DNA of 64,000 nt from Capillidium heterosporum (lineage: Eukaryota; Entomophthoromycota; Entomophthoromycetes; Entomophthorales; Capillidiaceae): contig WBMQ01000010.1 of NCBI GenBank assembly GCA_016630905.1, positions 620,001-684,000 of the forward strand, given 5' to 3'. Every line of letters starts with the position of its first letter. Within the stretch, counting starts at the first letter, position 1. Positions 34,634 to 45,560 of this stretch are shown here, one piece after another. The notes beneath the pieces were generated by a model. That model did not search any database and had not been told where the DNA came from. It saw nothing but the letters and a program-made list of their open reading frames with translations. Made by a program: the position numbers and the translations under genes.

Positions 34634-35134
34634 ATGAAGTTTACCTCAATCGCCTTACTATTAGTCGCCTCAACCTCGGCTTTCCAAGTATCCAATCTGT
34701 TGAGAGCCATCAACAATTTGCGTGACGACGCTAATGTCAGTCAGCAGGGTGGTAACCAGCCTCAACCTGCCAGCAACTACGGAGGTAACCAGGGCGGTAA
34801 CTATGGAGGCAACCAGGGAGGTAATTATGGAGGAAACCACGGTGGAAACCAGGGCGGTAACTATGGAGGAAACCAGGGAGGCAACTATGGAGGTAACCAG
34901 GGAGGTAACTATGGAGGTAACCAAGGCGGCAACTATGGTGGAAACCAAGGTGGCAACTACGGTGGAAATTACGGCGGTAACTACGGAAGCTGCACCGAAG
35001 GCACCATGTTCTGCGACTACTACTCTGGTGGCTTCTATACCTGCGCTCAAGGTCGGTATGTACTACGTCAATGTGGTCCAGGTACCAGATGCCAGATGAT
35101 TGCCAACAACCACCCCATCTGCAACTACGCTTAA
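34634..35134 (+). CDS. Secreted Gly/Asn/Tyr-repeat protein with C-terminal Cys domain (1)
   Basis: Single exon, 166 residues. Signal peptide at 1-16 (MKFTSIALLLVASTSA). Residues about 47-116 are a repeat of GGNYGGNQ units, roughly nine copies, grading to GGNYGGNY. The last 45 residues hold six cysteines in the pattern CTEGTMFCDYYSGGFYTCAQ...CGPGTRCQ...ICNYA. This resembles small carbohydrate-binding modules (CBM19-like: C, C-x-G, C-GxGT-x-C). A wall-associated or extracellular matrix role is plausible. The paralogue at 38683 has the same layout with a shorter repeat. A TATA box lies about 60 bases upstream. Confidence 0.85.
   Translation: MKFTSIALLLVASTSAFQVSNLLRAINNLRDDANVSQQGGNQPQPASNYGGNQGGNYGGNQGGNYGGNHGGNQGGNYGGNQGGNYGGNQGGNYGGNQGGNYGGNQGGNYGGNYGGNYGSCTEGTMFCDYYSGGFYTCAQGRYVLRQCGPGTRCQMIANNHPICNYA
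34770..34985 (+). repeat. Intragenic GGN-Y/Q minisatellite
   Basis: About 24-base period encoding GGNYGGNQ. Codon variation between units (ggt/gga/ggc, aac/aat) shows that the protein repeat is kept while the DNA drifts. The array is prone to length change; the paralogue has fewer units. Confidence 0.8.
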
Positions 35135-35810
35135 ACTTTTATTATTTGTAAATAAAACAGCACTTGTTAAACTCTATTCTGCAAACTAAGTTTGATGCAT
35201 TTTTGCCATATATAAATATACAGTGTAATATAGTATGATTCAAGTCCTAACTATATAAACTTTTGCAGTACCAACCTTTTGGTGGTAACGTTTGATTTTA
35301 GTTTAGATGAGGTTGAAAGGGCTGATTATATTCGGTGAGAACCTAGAAATGTAGCCAATTCGTCACACCTTTTACTTGGGCGAAAAGTTCAGATATAAAT
35401 TAGATGAAACAGAAACATTCATTGTATACGTTGCCTTTCTGAACAATAAAATGAAGCAGCAGCTTGGAAAAATGACCTGCCTCCATTTCAGATAGCTAGC
35501 TTTTACGTTACTAGTGGCTGTACCTATAATCAACAGCATAAAGCCATGACTGAGTTTAAAATGCCAATCCATTGTAGGATGATAGGTAAGTTCTCAGTAA
35601 AAGGTTGTAAATAAATGGAGGCTAGCAGCCACCTATCCACAAAATATATCAAAATGGTAAGCTTAAATTTAAAGTTTAAAACAAAAAGGTAGTGTCTATC
35701 CCTTCATTCAATAAGATAGTAATTTACTACGAGGATTTGGGGCTTTATAGCATCTAGAGCGTCTTAATTTCGCTTGAAGACATCTTTTGGATCCAGCCTT
35801 ACCTCTTTCC
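35135..35810. other. Intergenic
   Basis: 3' flank of the repeat-protein gene, with an AATAAA signal about 20 bases after the stop. No other feature recognised. Confidence 0.45.
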
Positions 35811-36450
35811 TTACCTTGTGGCGCCTCTCAATTTTACTATTTTGGAGATCGGTTTGACTACTTTACTCCCTCCAACCCTAGTTGGCGCTCGAGCTCTCTC
35901 GAGGAACACCTGCTTACCTTTGGCCAATAGAGGCCTTCATTCGCCGTTCCATTTGTTGAAGCTGGTGAGCGTTTAGTCCATGTAGAGACTGTTGTGAAGG
36001 TATTTGCTCTGGAAATACTCCAATTTGTTTTAGCTGTTGAAGCAAGATGACGAGTGGAGTAGGTGTTGCTGAGCCGCTTGGATGCAGCGACTCAGGGCAA
36101 TTATTGATAGATTTGAAGCCTTTGGTGCATTTTTGAGTGCATATAGTTTGCCCTAGACACACTTAGCTAGAGATACATGGTTAAATTGAATGCTACACAA
36201 ACTTGTCTCCAGCTTTGACAGGTTGAAGAATTTGGAGCTACATGTTAAAACCTACGGTTGGGTTGGAAACATCGATGTTAGATTTGAACTCATTTAGACT
36301 TAGTCCCACACCTAGTAGGTGGAGAGTACAGGCAAAGGTGAGCAACAGGGGTACTACAATAAAGAACTTTATCTTGTATCTAAAGCCAAGCTTTGATAAA
36401 TTCAATGTTGATGTTTTATATATTCTAAGTTTATTTGTTTGCTAGAAAAA
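35811..36450 (-). CDS. Putative membrane-anchored protein, unassigned
   Basis: Not recognised. This stretch is richer in GC than its surroundings and reads as at least three minus-strand exons: about 36450-36250 (hydrophobic anchor FFIVVPLLLTFACTLHLLGV, then NIDVSNPTVG), about 36148-35918 (CTQKCTKGFKSINNCPE, a Ser/Pro linker, and a Gln/Met-rich helix LNAHQLQQMERRMKASIG), and about 35877-35811 (basic tail VVKPISKIVKLRGATR). The splice sites GTTTTAAC...TCTAG and GTAAGC...ACTAG join in frame. No ATG was found for the first exon, so the 5' end is missing from this model. A type II or III membrane protein is possible. Confidence 0.35.
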
Positions 36451-37964
36451 TTCTGTCAGGCTGTGTTTTTAGAAGCACAAAACTATTGCTATAACCTTTT
36501 TCTTGCTATACTTCTTATATTTATATACCAATAGCATTTATGTAATGCATTGGCGGATAATAGAACTATGTTTTTAGTAAAACTTGCTTGTACAAATTTC
36601 AAAATTTTGCTCAAAGTCGATTATATGTGTGGTCCTTTCGTTTCAATAACCGGGCTTGACCTATTTGTAAATTTTTTTAAACTATTTCAGCGACTTACAA
36701 TTCAATTATTTATGATTTTCATAATTTTTAGTAGAATACAGCTGATGTAACAACTAGTCCAAATCCAGTGAAATTGGCTTGGCACTTGCCATGCTAAAAT
36801 AGCTGTTGCAGAGGTCTAACGCCATTCCAAGTAAATGTAAAGTGGTACTATAGTTTAATTGCCCTTAAAATGGGCACACACCTTTATAAATCATTCACTA
36901 TGAGCTACCATCACTCCTCTTATTTTCTACAATACATCATATACCGTGCTTTCTATTGGAGTACTGGTACCTATAGCAATATGTTTCATGATTTCAAAGT
37001 AAAATAAGGCATAAGGCTAATAGCTTTGAAAAGTTGTATTAAAATTTATATAGGTTAAGCAGCAAAATCTAGGGTTTTTACCATTCCAATTAAGTGATGT
37101 AGTATACATATATATGTGTGCTAAATAAACTATATTAGTAAACAAATAGATAGTCGATATTAAGTTTAAAGATATTGAAAATAGTTAGTAGACTAGAAGA
37201 TGAACTTGTCTACTATGGTAGTGTAGAATTGAAGTATGCTAATCTAATACTTTAGAAATGTATATATAAGAGAATGTTTTCTGAGCAAGTAATTCAAGAT
37301 ATCTTTACCTTTTCTGTTGATAATAATTAGGATTTTCTATATTCTATAGTTACTAACTTGTTTAACGTTATCAAAATTCACTATCGAGTCCATTTCTTTG
37401 ATGGTATAATATCCAACAAACATACAGTTCCTATTAATATCAATAATCGAAAAACTCATGGATCGTAGATTTATTGATGCCATAAAAGTATAAACTGACT
37501 TTACAATACTTTTAGCCATGTCACTAAAGTAGAGTTGGCATATGCTTTCGGCCACCTTCAATATAGATATGGCCAGTTCTTAAGTACGATGTGGCATAGA
37601 TAAATTGTAAAAAATACTTTGCACTTCCAATGGAAAAGCTTGCTGGATATATCCGATAATCTTAAGGCAGTGCCACATAAAGGAAAGCAGATATAAAATA
37701 GGCTTCGATTCCACTTCTTAGGCCGACAACCATTCAACTGAATAATAGAGGTGTTTCGAAAGGTGAACCTACGTGATATAGAGTAGGTTGCACCAACTGA
37801 ACTTTTAATTAGATGTGGTCAACTATCAAGCTAAATACTATACTACATTCATTACCCTTCATAGTTCAGATAACTTATAGTCAAAGACCATGGTCGAGTT
37901 TATAAAGTCTCACCTTATTGTACGATACTATGTACCATAGTTTTGATTATTCAGAATTTTTTTC

Positions 37965-38105
37965 GCCTCTCGGGTTAAACACATACAATATTGCTCCAAT
38001 TGAACCATGAACTCCAACAGCTTATGTAAGGCCAGAAATCTACATTGACTGGTGGAGTTTATGTTTCAATTGGAGCAATATTGTATGTGTTTAACCCTGA
38101 GAAAT
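37965..38105. repeat. Foldback element with ~55-bp stem
   Basis: Left arm 37965-38020 and right arm 38049-38105 are reverse complements with about five mismatches, including a perfect 33-bp block (GGGTTAAACACATACAATAT at its left start). The 28-base loop is unique. The size and symmetry suggest a MITE or a locus that makes a double-stranded RNA hairpin. Confidence 0.75.
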
Positions 38106-38390
38106 GATTTCTTTTCAGTCAGATCATCAGAGTTTAAACTTCAAAAGTTCAAAACATATAAAATTCAAAAAATAGAATATGCATATTTATAAATAAAAAA
38201 GCTTATTACTCTCGTTTAAAGTTTAAATATAAATTTCAAGTACATATATAAATAAACTATTAAAGTTTTAAAGTTATTTAAGTAATTTTTAGAAAAAATG
38301 GTCAAGGTCAAAACTATGGTAGGTTATCGGTTGAAACATATCAAAGTATAAAGGCTAATAAATCACTAATCTATATACGAGAATTCTACT

Positions 38391-38610
38391 AACTTTACTC
38401 CGTCTATAAGTCTAGATACTCTTGTAAAATATGTATTCACTAGATACAAACTTTTGCACACAACCTAAATAATTCCGTCCTTCAAACGAAAATTTTTCAA
38501 AATTCCGTATCTACTACTCTCTATAATATAAAAAAATCTTGCTATCTCCCTATACAAAGTTAGCCCCACCTATACTCATCCAAATAACACTCCGTCTTTC
38601 TCCCGTTTAT
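38391..38610 (+). promoter_or_regulatory. Cluster of CCG elements upstream of repeat protein 2
   Basis: CCG triplets at about 38400, 38475, 38505, 38592 and 38603, all in one orientation. TACTCCGTCTATAAG here matches TACTCCGTCTACAAG of the first gene, and TCCCGTTTATA occurs in both. Shared regulation of the two paralogues is likely. Confidence 0.5.
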
Positions 38611-38682
38611 ACAAGACCAAAGGTATATAAAGGGATAAGTCTGAACTTCCAGCTAGCAAGATAAAGTATTCCAAAGATAAAC

Positions 38683-39075
38683 ATGAAGTTTACATCCATT
38701 GCCTTACTATTGACCACTTCAGCCTCAGCCTTCGAGGTCTCTAATCTGTTGAGAACTTTCAATAACCTACGTGACTACTCTAGTGGTGGTAATCAACCAC
38801 AACCAGCTAGAAACTACGGAGGGAATTACGGAGGGAATCATGGCGGCAACTACGGTGGAAACTACGGCGGCAACTATGGTGGTAACTATGGCGGCAACTA
38901 TGGTGGTAATTACGGTGGTAACTACGGAAACTGCGTCGAAGGTACCATGTTCTGCGACTACTACTCTGGTGGCTTCTATACCTGCGCTCAAGGTCGATAT
39001 GTATTACGCCAGTGTGGCCCAGGTACTCGATGCCAGATGATTGCCAACAACCATCCCATCTGTAACTATGCCTAA
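38683..39075 (+). CDS. Secreted Gly/Asn/Tyr-repeat protein with C-terminal Cys domain (2)
   Basis: Single exon, 130 residues, paralogue of the gene at 34634. Signal peptide MKFTSIALLLTTSASA, then EVSNLLRTFNNLRD, a shorter GGNYGGNY array, and an almost identical C-terminal domain (EGTMFCDYYSGGFYTCAQGR, six cysteines). The C-terminal domain differs by only one or two residues between copies while the repeat differs greatly. This implies purifying selection on the Cys domain. The same predicted location and the same promoter motifs apply. Confidence 0.85.
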   Translation: MKFTSIALLLTTSASAFEVSNLLRTFNNLRDYSSGGNQPQPARNYGGNYGGNHGGNYGGNYGGNYGGNYGGNYGGNYGGNYGNCVEGTMFCDYYSGGFYTCAQGRYVLRQCGPGTRCQMIANNHPICNYA

Positions 39076-39866
39076 ATTATTTGTAAATAAACCAGTCCCT
39101 TTTAAAAATTCTATATTTCAGCTTGCTTTTATAGATTTTTCTACTATTAACCACAAAGCAACCTAAGTTTTAGCCAATAAGGTAGGATCCAGGTTTTTGC
39201 AACGTAAGCATTTAGAAAGATGAAATTCGTTTTCAATCTAGAAGGTTGTTTCAAAATTAGGAAAATGTACAAATATAATTAAGAATTTAGTATTAAGCTT
39301 TGTTGAAAGGTCAAGTCATTTTTCTTAGGATATAAGCACAGCTTCCAAATGAGTAGGAAGTCTAACAGCTTTTCAAGGAGTACACGCCCCATCCTTCAAC
39401 TTATAGCAATAATGTATACATAAAATTGAAGCCTTGATCTACTGAAAACTTATCAGGGCCAAGCTATATCGACTCTATAAGGTTAAAAGAACAAAATAAA
39501 CTAAACTATGTTTCAATTTAGTTGATATATCAAGTATTGTGCAAGTAGATTAGACTTGGTAAAGCTAGAATTAGATTTGGTGAAAGATGTATATAGATGG
39601 CCTAAATATTGAAAGCATTGTCATATAGTACATATGCAATATATTAATTAGTACTTGCTTGTCACAACTTATAGATGCCTACTATTAAATTTACGTAGCT
39701 TACATCATAAATATCAAAATATTATTATTTTCTAGTCAATAATCTATAGATTTACGAGAGACTTGAACTTATAAAATTTATATCTATTTTTATTAGAAAA
39801 GTAAAACATGGGACCTTATATAAAAATATATACATAATTAAAATCTCACTTGAACCCAGGGCTGTA
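39076..39866. other. Intergenic, convergent 3' ends
   Basis: AT-rich spacer between repeat protein 2 and the Zn2Cys6 gene. Nothing else seen. Confidence 0.5.
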
Positions 39867-41136
39867 TCACATAAGTAACTCATGGACATAGTTAACGAAC
39901 GCATTCTTTTCCAAATCTCCTTCTGCAAATGGTACTACCATCAATAAACTATTGTTGAAAATGTTAATCTGGCTAGCAAATTCTATGTATCTTTGATCGG
40001 AACTGATAGGTAGATAACATACTACATGCCAACGAAGCCATAATGCACAACATCTTCTTTGTAGATATGGTGAGATAGTTAGTTTCCTGTAACAGGAACT
40101 TGTACAGCTTGTAACTCATAGAATTTCGGATTGGAATGTCGTTAAAATTGAGAAAGAATTTGTTGATAACATCACTAACTCCCGTGGGGATTTGATTGCT
40201 GATGGTATAACCCAAAAGTATGCGGTTGATTTCATCCAATATAATCTGATCACCTTCATAGTAGGCGTTAGCGAGGTTGGATCTCTGGTTCAATTCGATA
40301 ACGTTAGTCCCCATGACTGATCCATTCCACCCACTCTGCAAATTTAAAAAACCGTTGTTGAAGGCAGGGTTTATTCCAAACATACTTACATACTGCTGGT
40401 TGAGAAGACTGGTGTTGTTTAAGAAACTTTCACTTTCGTACGAGGAAGAAACTCCGTTGGCATCTAACTTAAACCCATCATCTATATTCCATGGCATATC
40501 TAGGCTCGTACCACCAAACTCGGGTGTAAATAGAAACGGCAATGTACACGGTGAGATATTCGGTTCGGAGCCGATAGGAGGTATCAGATTCGGAAAATTT
40601 TCTTGGACATCTAAATTGAAATCTGCAGGATCGGAAGTGAGATGTAGTGGGAAGATATAGGGTGAGATATTGCACTCTGAACCTACAGTCGATATTACAT
40701 TAAAATTTCCATCATAACTGCTACATAGCGAAGGTAAACTACCCACTGGGCCCATGATCCCAGTTTCCAAGCTGATATCATTAGCTTGATTTGCTCTAGT
40801 TCCCAAGTTGATGTCAATAGCCTGACTCCTGTCGATTTGTAAACTTGGTACTGAAGGTGAGGATTCAAATTGGTTTTCAACAAACTGGACATCATCAAGC
40901 TCGGTGACGGCTTTACAGAATACGAACTTACCACTCTGAGTGCTGTTGATCTCACTACCCTTGTTGCGTTTAAAACCGGTTTTAGGCCCTCGCTTCTTAG
41001 GGATGATGTTAAAGGTACACTCTAACCCTTGTTCGATACAGTTCCTACACTTTAGATCTACTTTTGTACATTTGGTACGGTACTCCTTACACCCGTCGCA
41101 GGCGATGTTCCTTGAGATTTTGCGTTCTTGATACAT
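39867..41136 (-). CDS. Zn(II)2Cys6 transcription factor
   Basis: Fungal binuclear zinc-cluster regulator. Residues 12-42 give C-X2-C-X6-C-X6-C-X2-C-X6-C (CDGCKEYRTKC ... CRNCIEQGLEC), followed by the usual basic linker KKRGPKTGFKRNKG. The remainder is Asn/Ser-rich with a short C-terminal helical region. The long frame stops at 39973, but at 39992-39994 (an AAA run) the +1 frame continues RYIEFASQINIFNN...YVHELLM to a stop at 39867. The decayed paralogue at 42829-44077 shows the same RYIE-containing tail in register, so one extra A interrupts an originally 420-residue protein. It may control the adjacent repeat-protein genes (inference from CCG sites). Confidence 0.88.
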
Positions 41137-42828
41137 TTAATTTTATGATTCCATGGTGCTGAAAGTGAATGCTTTTATACCCTTACCTTGAAAATTTTGC
41201 CTAAAACGAGGCTTAGATGGATAATTTATATGATTAACTGCTGACTTCGAATAATTTATCGTAGTAAGCCAGTTTATTGATAACTTCCTTTATAGTTTCC
41301 AATAGAAACCTAAGCTATCCAACTCTCATTGGAGTAAAAGGTGAATACAATGAAGTATTAAATTGGAAAGATGGTTGGATTTTGAATATACAGTTTACAA
41401 ATATCATCTGCTTTATATAGTCACATCCAACTAATAGAACATTGAACTATGGTGGATTGGAATCTGCCAACTACTCTAAATTTAGACCTTCCTAGAAATC
41501 GCTTTTGTCAGGACTAACCCTTACAATCCATTTAAAAAATACACTTTGTACAGGATCAACTAAAGGTGCCTGCTAGAAGTTGATTTGTTCTTGGCGCGGT
41601 AAATAAAGAAAAGGTTAGAAACTTCATCCCAGTATCTTATTAGAAACCATGAGCCCTTACGAGCGGATGGTAGAGAGGATAATGTTCTTTTAAATGCAGC
41701 TTTATATGAGTACAATTTTGAGCCTATCACGTTAGATAAGGACAACATATGCACTTTTCAATTTCAATATACCTATTTGATTCGTTTGAAATCGCGGTCA
41801 AACTGTTGTTGCAAATCAGTAGTTGCTATATAGATGATGCTGCAAACAAGTTAATGTACCTATTAGTTAAAAAATACCGATTGGTCTAGTGACAACCAAT
41901 TACTCATGTAAATACCTAGGACCCAAATTGAAATAGAGGGATAAGACATTAGCCCTGTAATGACTAAAGGCTTAGGCAAGCTATACCATCTCAATAAACC
42001 ACATCAACGCCTCTCGTTTTTTAAAATAGAACTTTAAAAGTGAAGTGATAGCATGGGGTTTATATTCACAAAGACATCCTTATTTTTAGTGTCCTTGAAG
42101 GTCAGATATCTAGATTTATAATCAGGTAATTGTTCTGCCAGTAAGATTTTTTCAACTGTTTAGAAATTGGAACAACTCTTTAGGTCATTAAAATTACAGA
42201 AATCATGCATATAGTATAGAACTTTTAATAGCTATATTAGAGGACTGTGCCACTTATAAAGGTACAAACACCTATTCCAAAACGAAAGTTGAAGTAATAT
42301 ACTGACCAAAGTCCATATACTTTTACACTGGTTTTATAGTATCACTACGGATAAAGCTATTATTTTCAGGCCGATGGTAAGATATATATTCTTATCAACA
42401 GAACAAGAGGGGAATTATAAGTTAAATAAGGCCGAGGAGGAAATTTAAACCTCAGCTGGGCAATAATCCACCCAATCAAAGCTATACCAAAGAAAGGGCT
42501 GTAAAGACATAGTGATGTAAAGGCACATTTAAATCTAGTTTCTGCACTATAGCTTTTTATACGGAATTGGAAATAGCAGCGGGCAAACCAAATCCAGCAA
42601 AAGTATATCTAAATGTCAAAAACCAAAGATTTACCAATACCTACTTACTACAAAATAAACCAATTTAAAAATATACTTCTAAGCTTAAAGCATATATAAC
42701 CAAGTTTATTTCTCGGCATTAACTGTTATACATATAGTGAGTACCTAAACCTATAAAGGATATATCAAATTATTTATTAACTTTGTAGAATATATATATG
42801 CATGATACCACTTCACCCTAAGCCAACA
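41137..42828. other. Intergenic
   Basis: AT-rich, 1.7 kb. A 64-codon minus frame at 41560-41754 has no identifiable family. No RNA gene or repeat recognised. Confidence 0.4.
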
Positions 42829-44077
42829 TTACAATAGATATGCAATTTGGTTGATATAATTTGGAAACTGATACCGGTCAAAATTGGATGCAGCAGTCGG
42901 GAATATTGTCATCAAGCTAGTACTAAAGCCATGAAACCTTTGAGCTTGTTCGATGTATCTAAAATTTAAGCTAATACTGGTCATGAGATGACATTTCAAG
43001 TATTTCATATCATATAGAACCTTCTTGGTAAGTGTAGTAGGAAATTTTGGCTCTTGAGAAAAAAAAGACCAGCCTTTTACATAAGCAGTTTCACTTTAGA
43101 ATATCGGCAATATTGGAAAACAGCTGATCTATCTTACTAAAAACTTTGTGTAGTTAGTTATAAACAATGTAGTTGAAAAGGCTATATATATATTGTTTAA
43201 TTTGATTGAGTAGTCTATACCATAGGCATCGTTGAAACCGAACATTTGGTTCAATTGAGATGTATTCTTTTGAGCTACTGAGTCATACTAACTGTCTCGT
43301 CGATTCAACAGATTACTACTCAAAGCAGTATCAATTTCGAATGTACTGATAGATTCTTGACTGGAGTAAGCAATAGAACATATAAAGTATTACTTTCATT
43401 GAAAGAAGTAGCTCGATTAGCGCCCAGCTTAAATCCACCAGCTACATTTTTTATACCATCCAGGTTTCTATTGATCGTCTTTGGAGATACAGTGGTAACA
43501 TAAAAGGTAGTAGAATGGGTCCTAAATTAGTAGGAGATATTTAACTTGGAAAATGCTCTTGGGGATCTAGGATGATGTCTGTAATCTCCGGTGTAAGCTG
43601 TAATAAAGATATGTAAGATATGATGGTATAATTGAAATTAGTAAATGGTATTGAAATGAAATTTTCAGGGTAGCAACTACAAATAAATAAAATATTATCC
43701 GATAGACTCAGATCTAATTCCATTAATCACTCTTGTTGCTTCGAGTTCCTTTCTTTCTAGAGCAGAGGAGGCAGTAGATTGAAACTTCTCTTTTTTAGTA
43801 CAAGAACTATTCATTTTTCAATAAAGACAAAGTCCCCAAATTAGATATTCATTTCACATAATACAGATTTTCCATCTTTTTTTATGTCAGCATTGATTTC
43901 CTTGATGCGCCTAGGCCTTGATTTAGGACTCTCACTCCTTTGGAATCACGTCGAACATACACCTTAAATCTAAGATCCTATAGCTCTTATACCTTACTCC
44001 AGCTTTGATATACCTAGTTCGATACTCCTTATACCCGTCACAAACAGTTTTTTTGATATGCTGAGTTCTCTAGACAT
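42829..44077 (-). pseudogene. Decayed Zn(II)2Cys6 paralogue
   Basis: Full-length relic of the gene at 39867-41136. The start at 44077 gives MSRELSISKK, then a zinc-cluster region in which four of six cysteines are Tyr (CDGY, RTRY, VRY, KSY), each a TGT-to-TAT change. Several stops follow where the intact gene has the basic linker. Further alignable blocks are GGFKLGANRATSFNES (compare DGFKLDANGVSSSYES) and, at the 3' end, TKKVLY...RYIEQAQRFHGFSTSL. The zinc cluster cannot fold, so the gene is dead. The G-to-A bias fits RIP-like or deamination decay. Confidence 0.8.
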
Positions 44078-45560
44078 TCGAATATCTGAACCGTTATAAA
44101 CCATTACAGTTATGAGCAACAGCACGGCTAACAACATTATCTGTATAAAGTTTGTATATCTTAAGCTTTTATTGTAAACTTCCCATATTAATAAATAAGA
44201 AAGACTTTTCGGAAGTTTATTATAAGTTTACTATACGAATTTATAATTTATAACTTTAACTTACTTTAAAATTTACTAAAGAAATTAAAGTAAGCTTGAG
44301 TCGTATATAAAACTAATACTATATATTAAGTTTATTACTAAAAGGCTTGATAAATCTATTTATATATGTTGCCTAATATAACTCAAATCATAAGCATTTC
44401 TATTTATAAAAATATACATGTAATGTAGCTTTACAGCTTTAGATGGATTCAACTCCTAGTAAAATACTACTAAAGAACGTTTATATTCATATAATACAAC
44501 AATCATATTTGAATTGAAATACATTATATATTCGGAATTTTACATCATTCATAATTTGTTCTCATAAAGTTATTAAAAATGTAACTCCATTCCTATATTG
44601 GATATAAGGTTACATAATGTTGCTTTAAGAGGATTATAAGAATATAGTAAACTATGTATATTAGATCTGAGAAAATGTTGCTATATCATAAATAAACTTC
44701 CGTAGAAAGATGCAATCTAGATGGTATGATATATTATAAACGATTATATCCCATGGGAAAACAAAGGAGTTTTTTCTGTCAAATGCATAATATATACTTA
44801 TATTAATCTTAAATATAACCTTATAGTTACTTTGAAGCTATAACTCAAAGGGCTTATGTACAGTCAAAGATAAGAGATATATAAATACCTATCAAACTGA
44901 CGTAGGCAGATTATATATTAAATTTATACCTGTTACAAATTTAAAATACACAAATTATCTATAAGCGTTATAGTAAGGTTCATATAGTTTTGTTTTAAAA
45001 TCTTTTATACTTCAGTTTGAATGAGTCTAAATTAGTTCTCATGATTTTTCATAGCCAGTATCCTTTCAAAAATTGTGTAATTTCCTTTGAATTTCTACCA
45101 AAATTGCAATATTGATATATATATAAGGTAATTTTAGCTGAAATTACGTAATAGAGTCTAAATAGTAGATCAGTACAAAACTACATCATATTCTTCACTA
45201 TAATTTGGAGCAAATTTTTCAAGATAATCTATAGCTAAAATATGTATATATCACTTGATGGCTATAAAATTTAAACCTATATTAGCTTGTCATTACAATA
45301 CATACATTTTTTGAATTGTTATAGTTAATTTCCTTGTAAAGAAAAGGAAAGATTAACTTTACTCGAAAATTCACTACCCATTTAAGTCAGCTACAATACT
45401 CTATAGGTATATTTCCATAGCTCAAGAATATATAAGCATATGTAAAATAGCATATCTTTGAATATATATAATGATAAATCCTTTAATGATAACATAAGCA
45501 TAGAATTCGCTAAAAGGCAGCAGTAGCTTCCAGCCGACAAAAGCATTCTCCAGCAAAATT
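44078..45560. other. Very AT-rich intergenic region
   Basis: 1.5 kb of AT-rich sequence with many short A/T runs. No gene, tRNA or repeat recognised. Confidence 0.5.

Larger units (their letters stand above)
36451..38682. other. Long AT-rich intergenic region
   Basis: 2.2 kb without a convincing gene. Contains the large foldback at 37965-38105 and, near its right end, the CCG element cluster and a TATATAAAGG box (about 38622) of the second repeat-protein gene. Confidence 0.5.

Noticed and set aside
34770-34985. Regular 24-base repeats resembling a CRISPR array
   Set aside because: They are in-frame protein repeats with no unique spacers, in a eukaryotic gene.
34670-35050. Long minus-strand Val/Thr/Ser-repeat frame
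   Set aside because: It is the antisense shadow of the GGN repeat array; the plus strand has the signal peptide and Cys domain.
44078-45560. Possible centromere or origin because of extreme AT content
   Set aside because: No repeat structure or consensus element is visible; AT richness alone is common in this genome.
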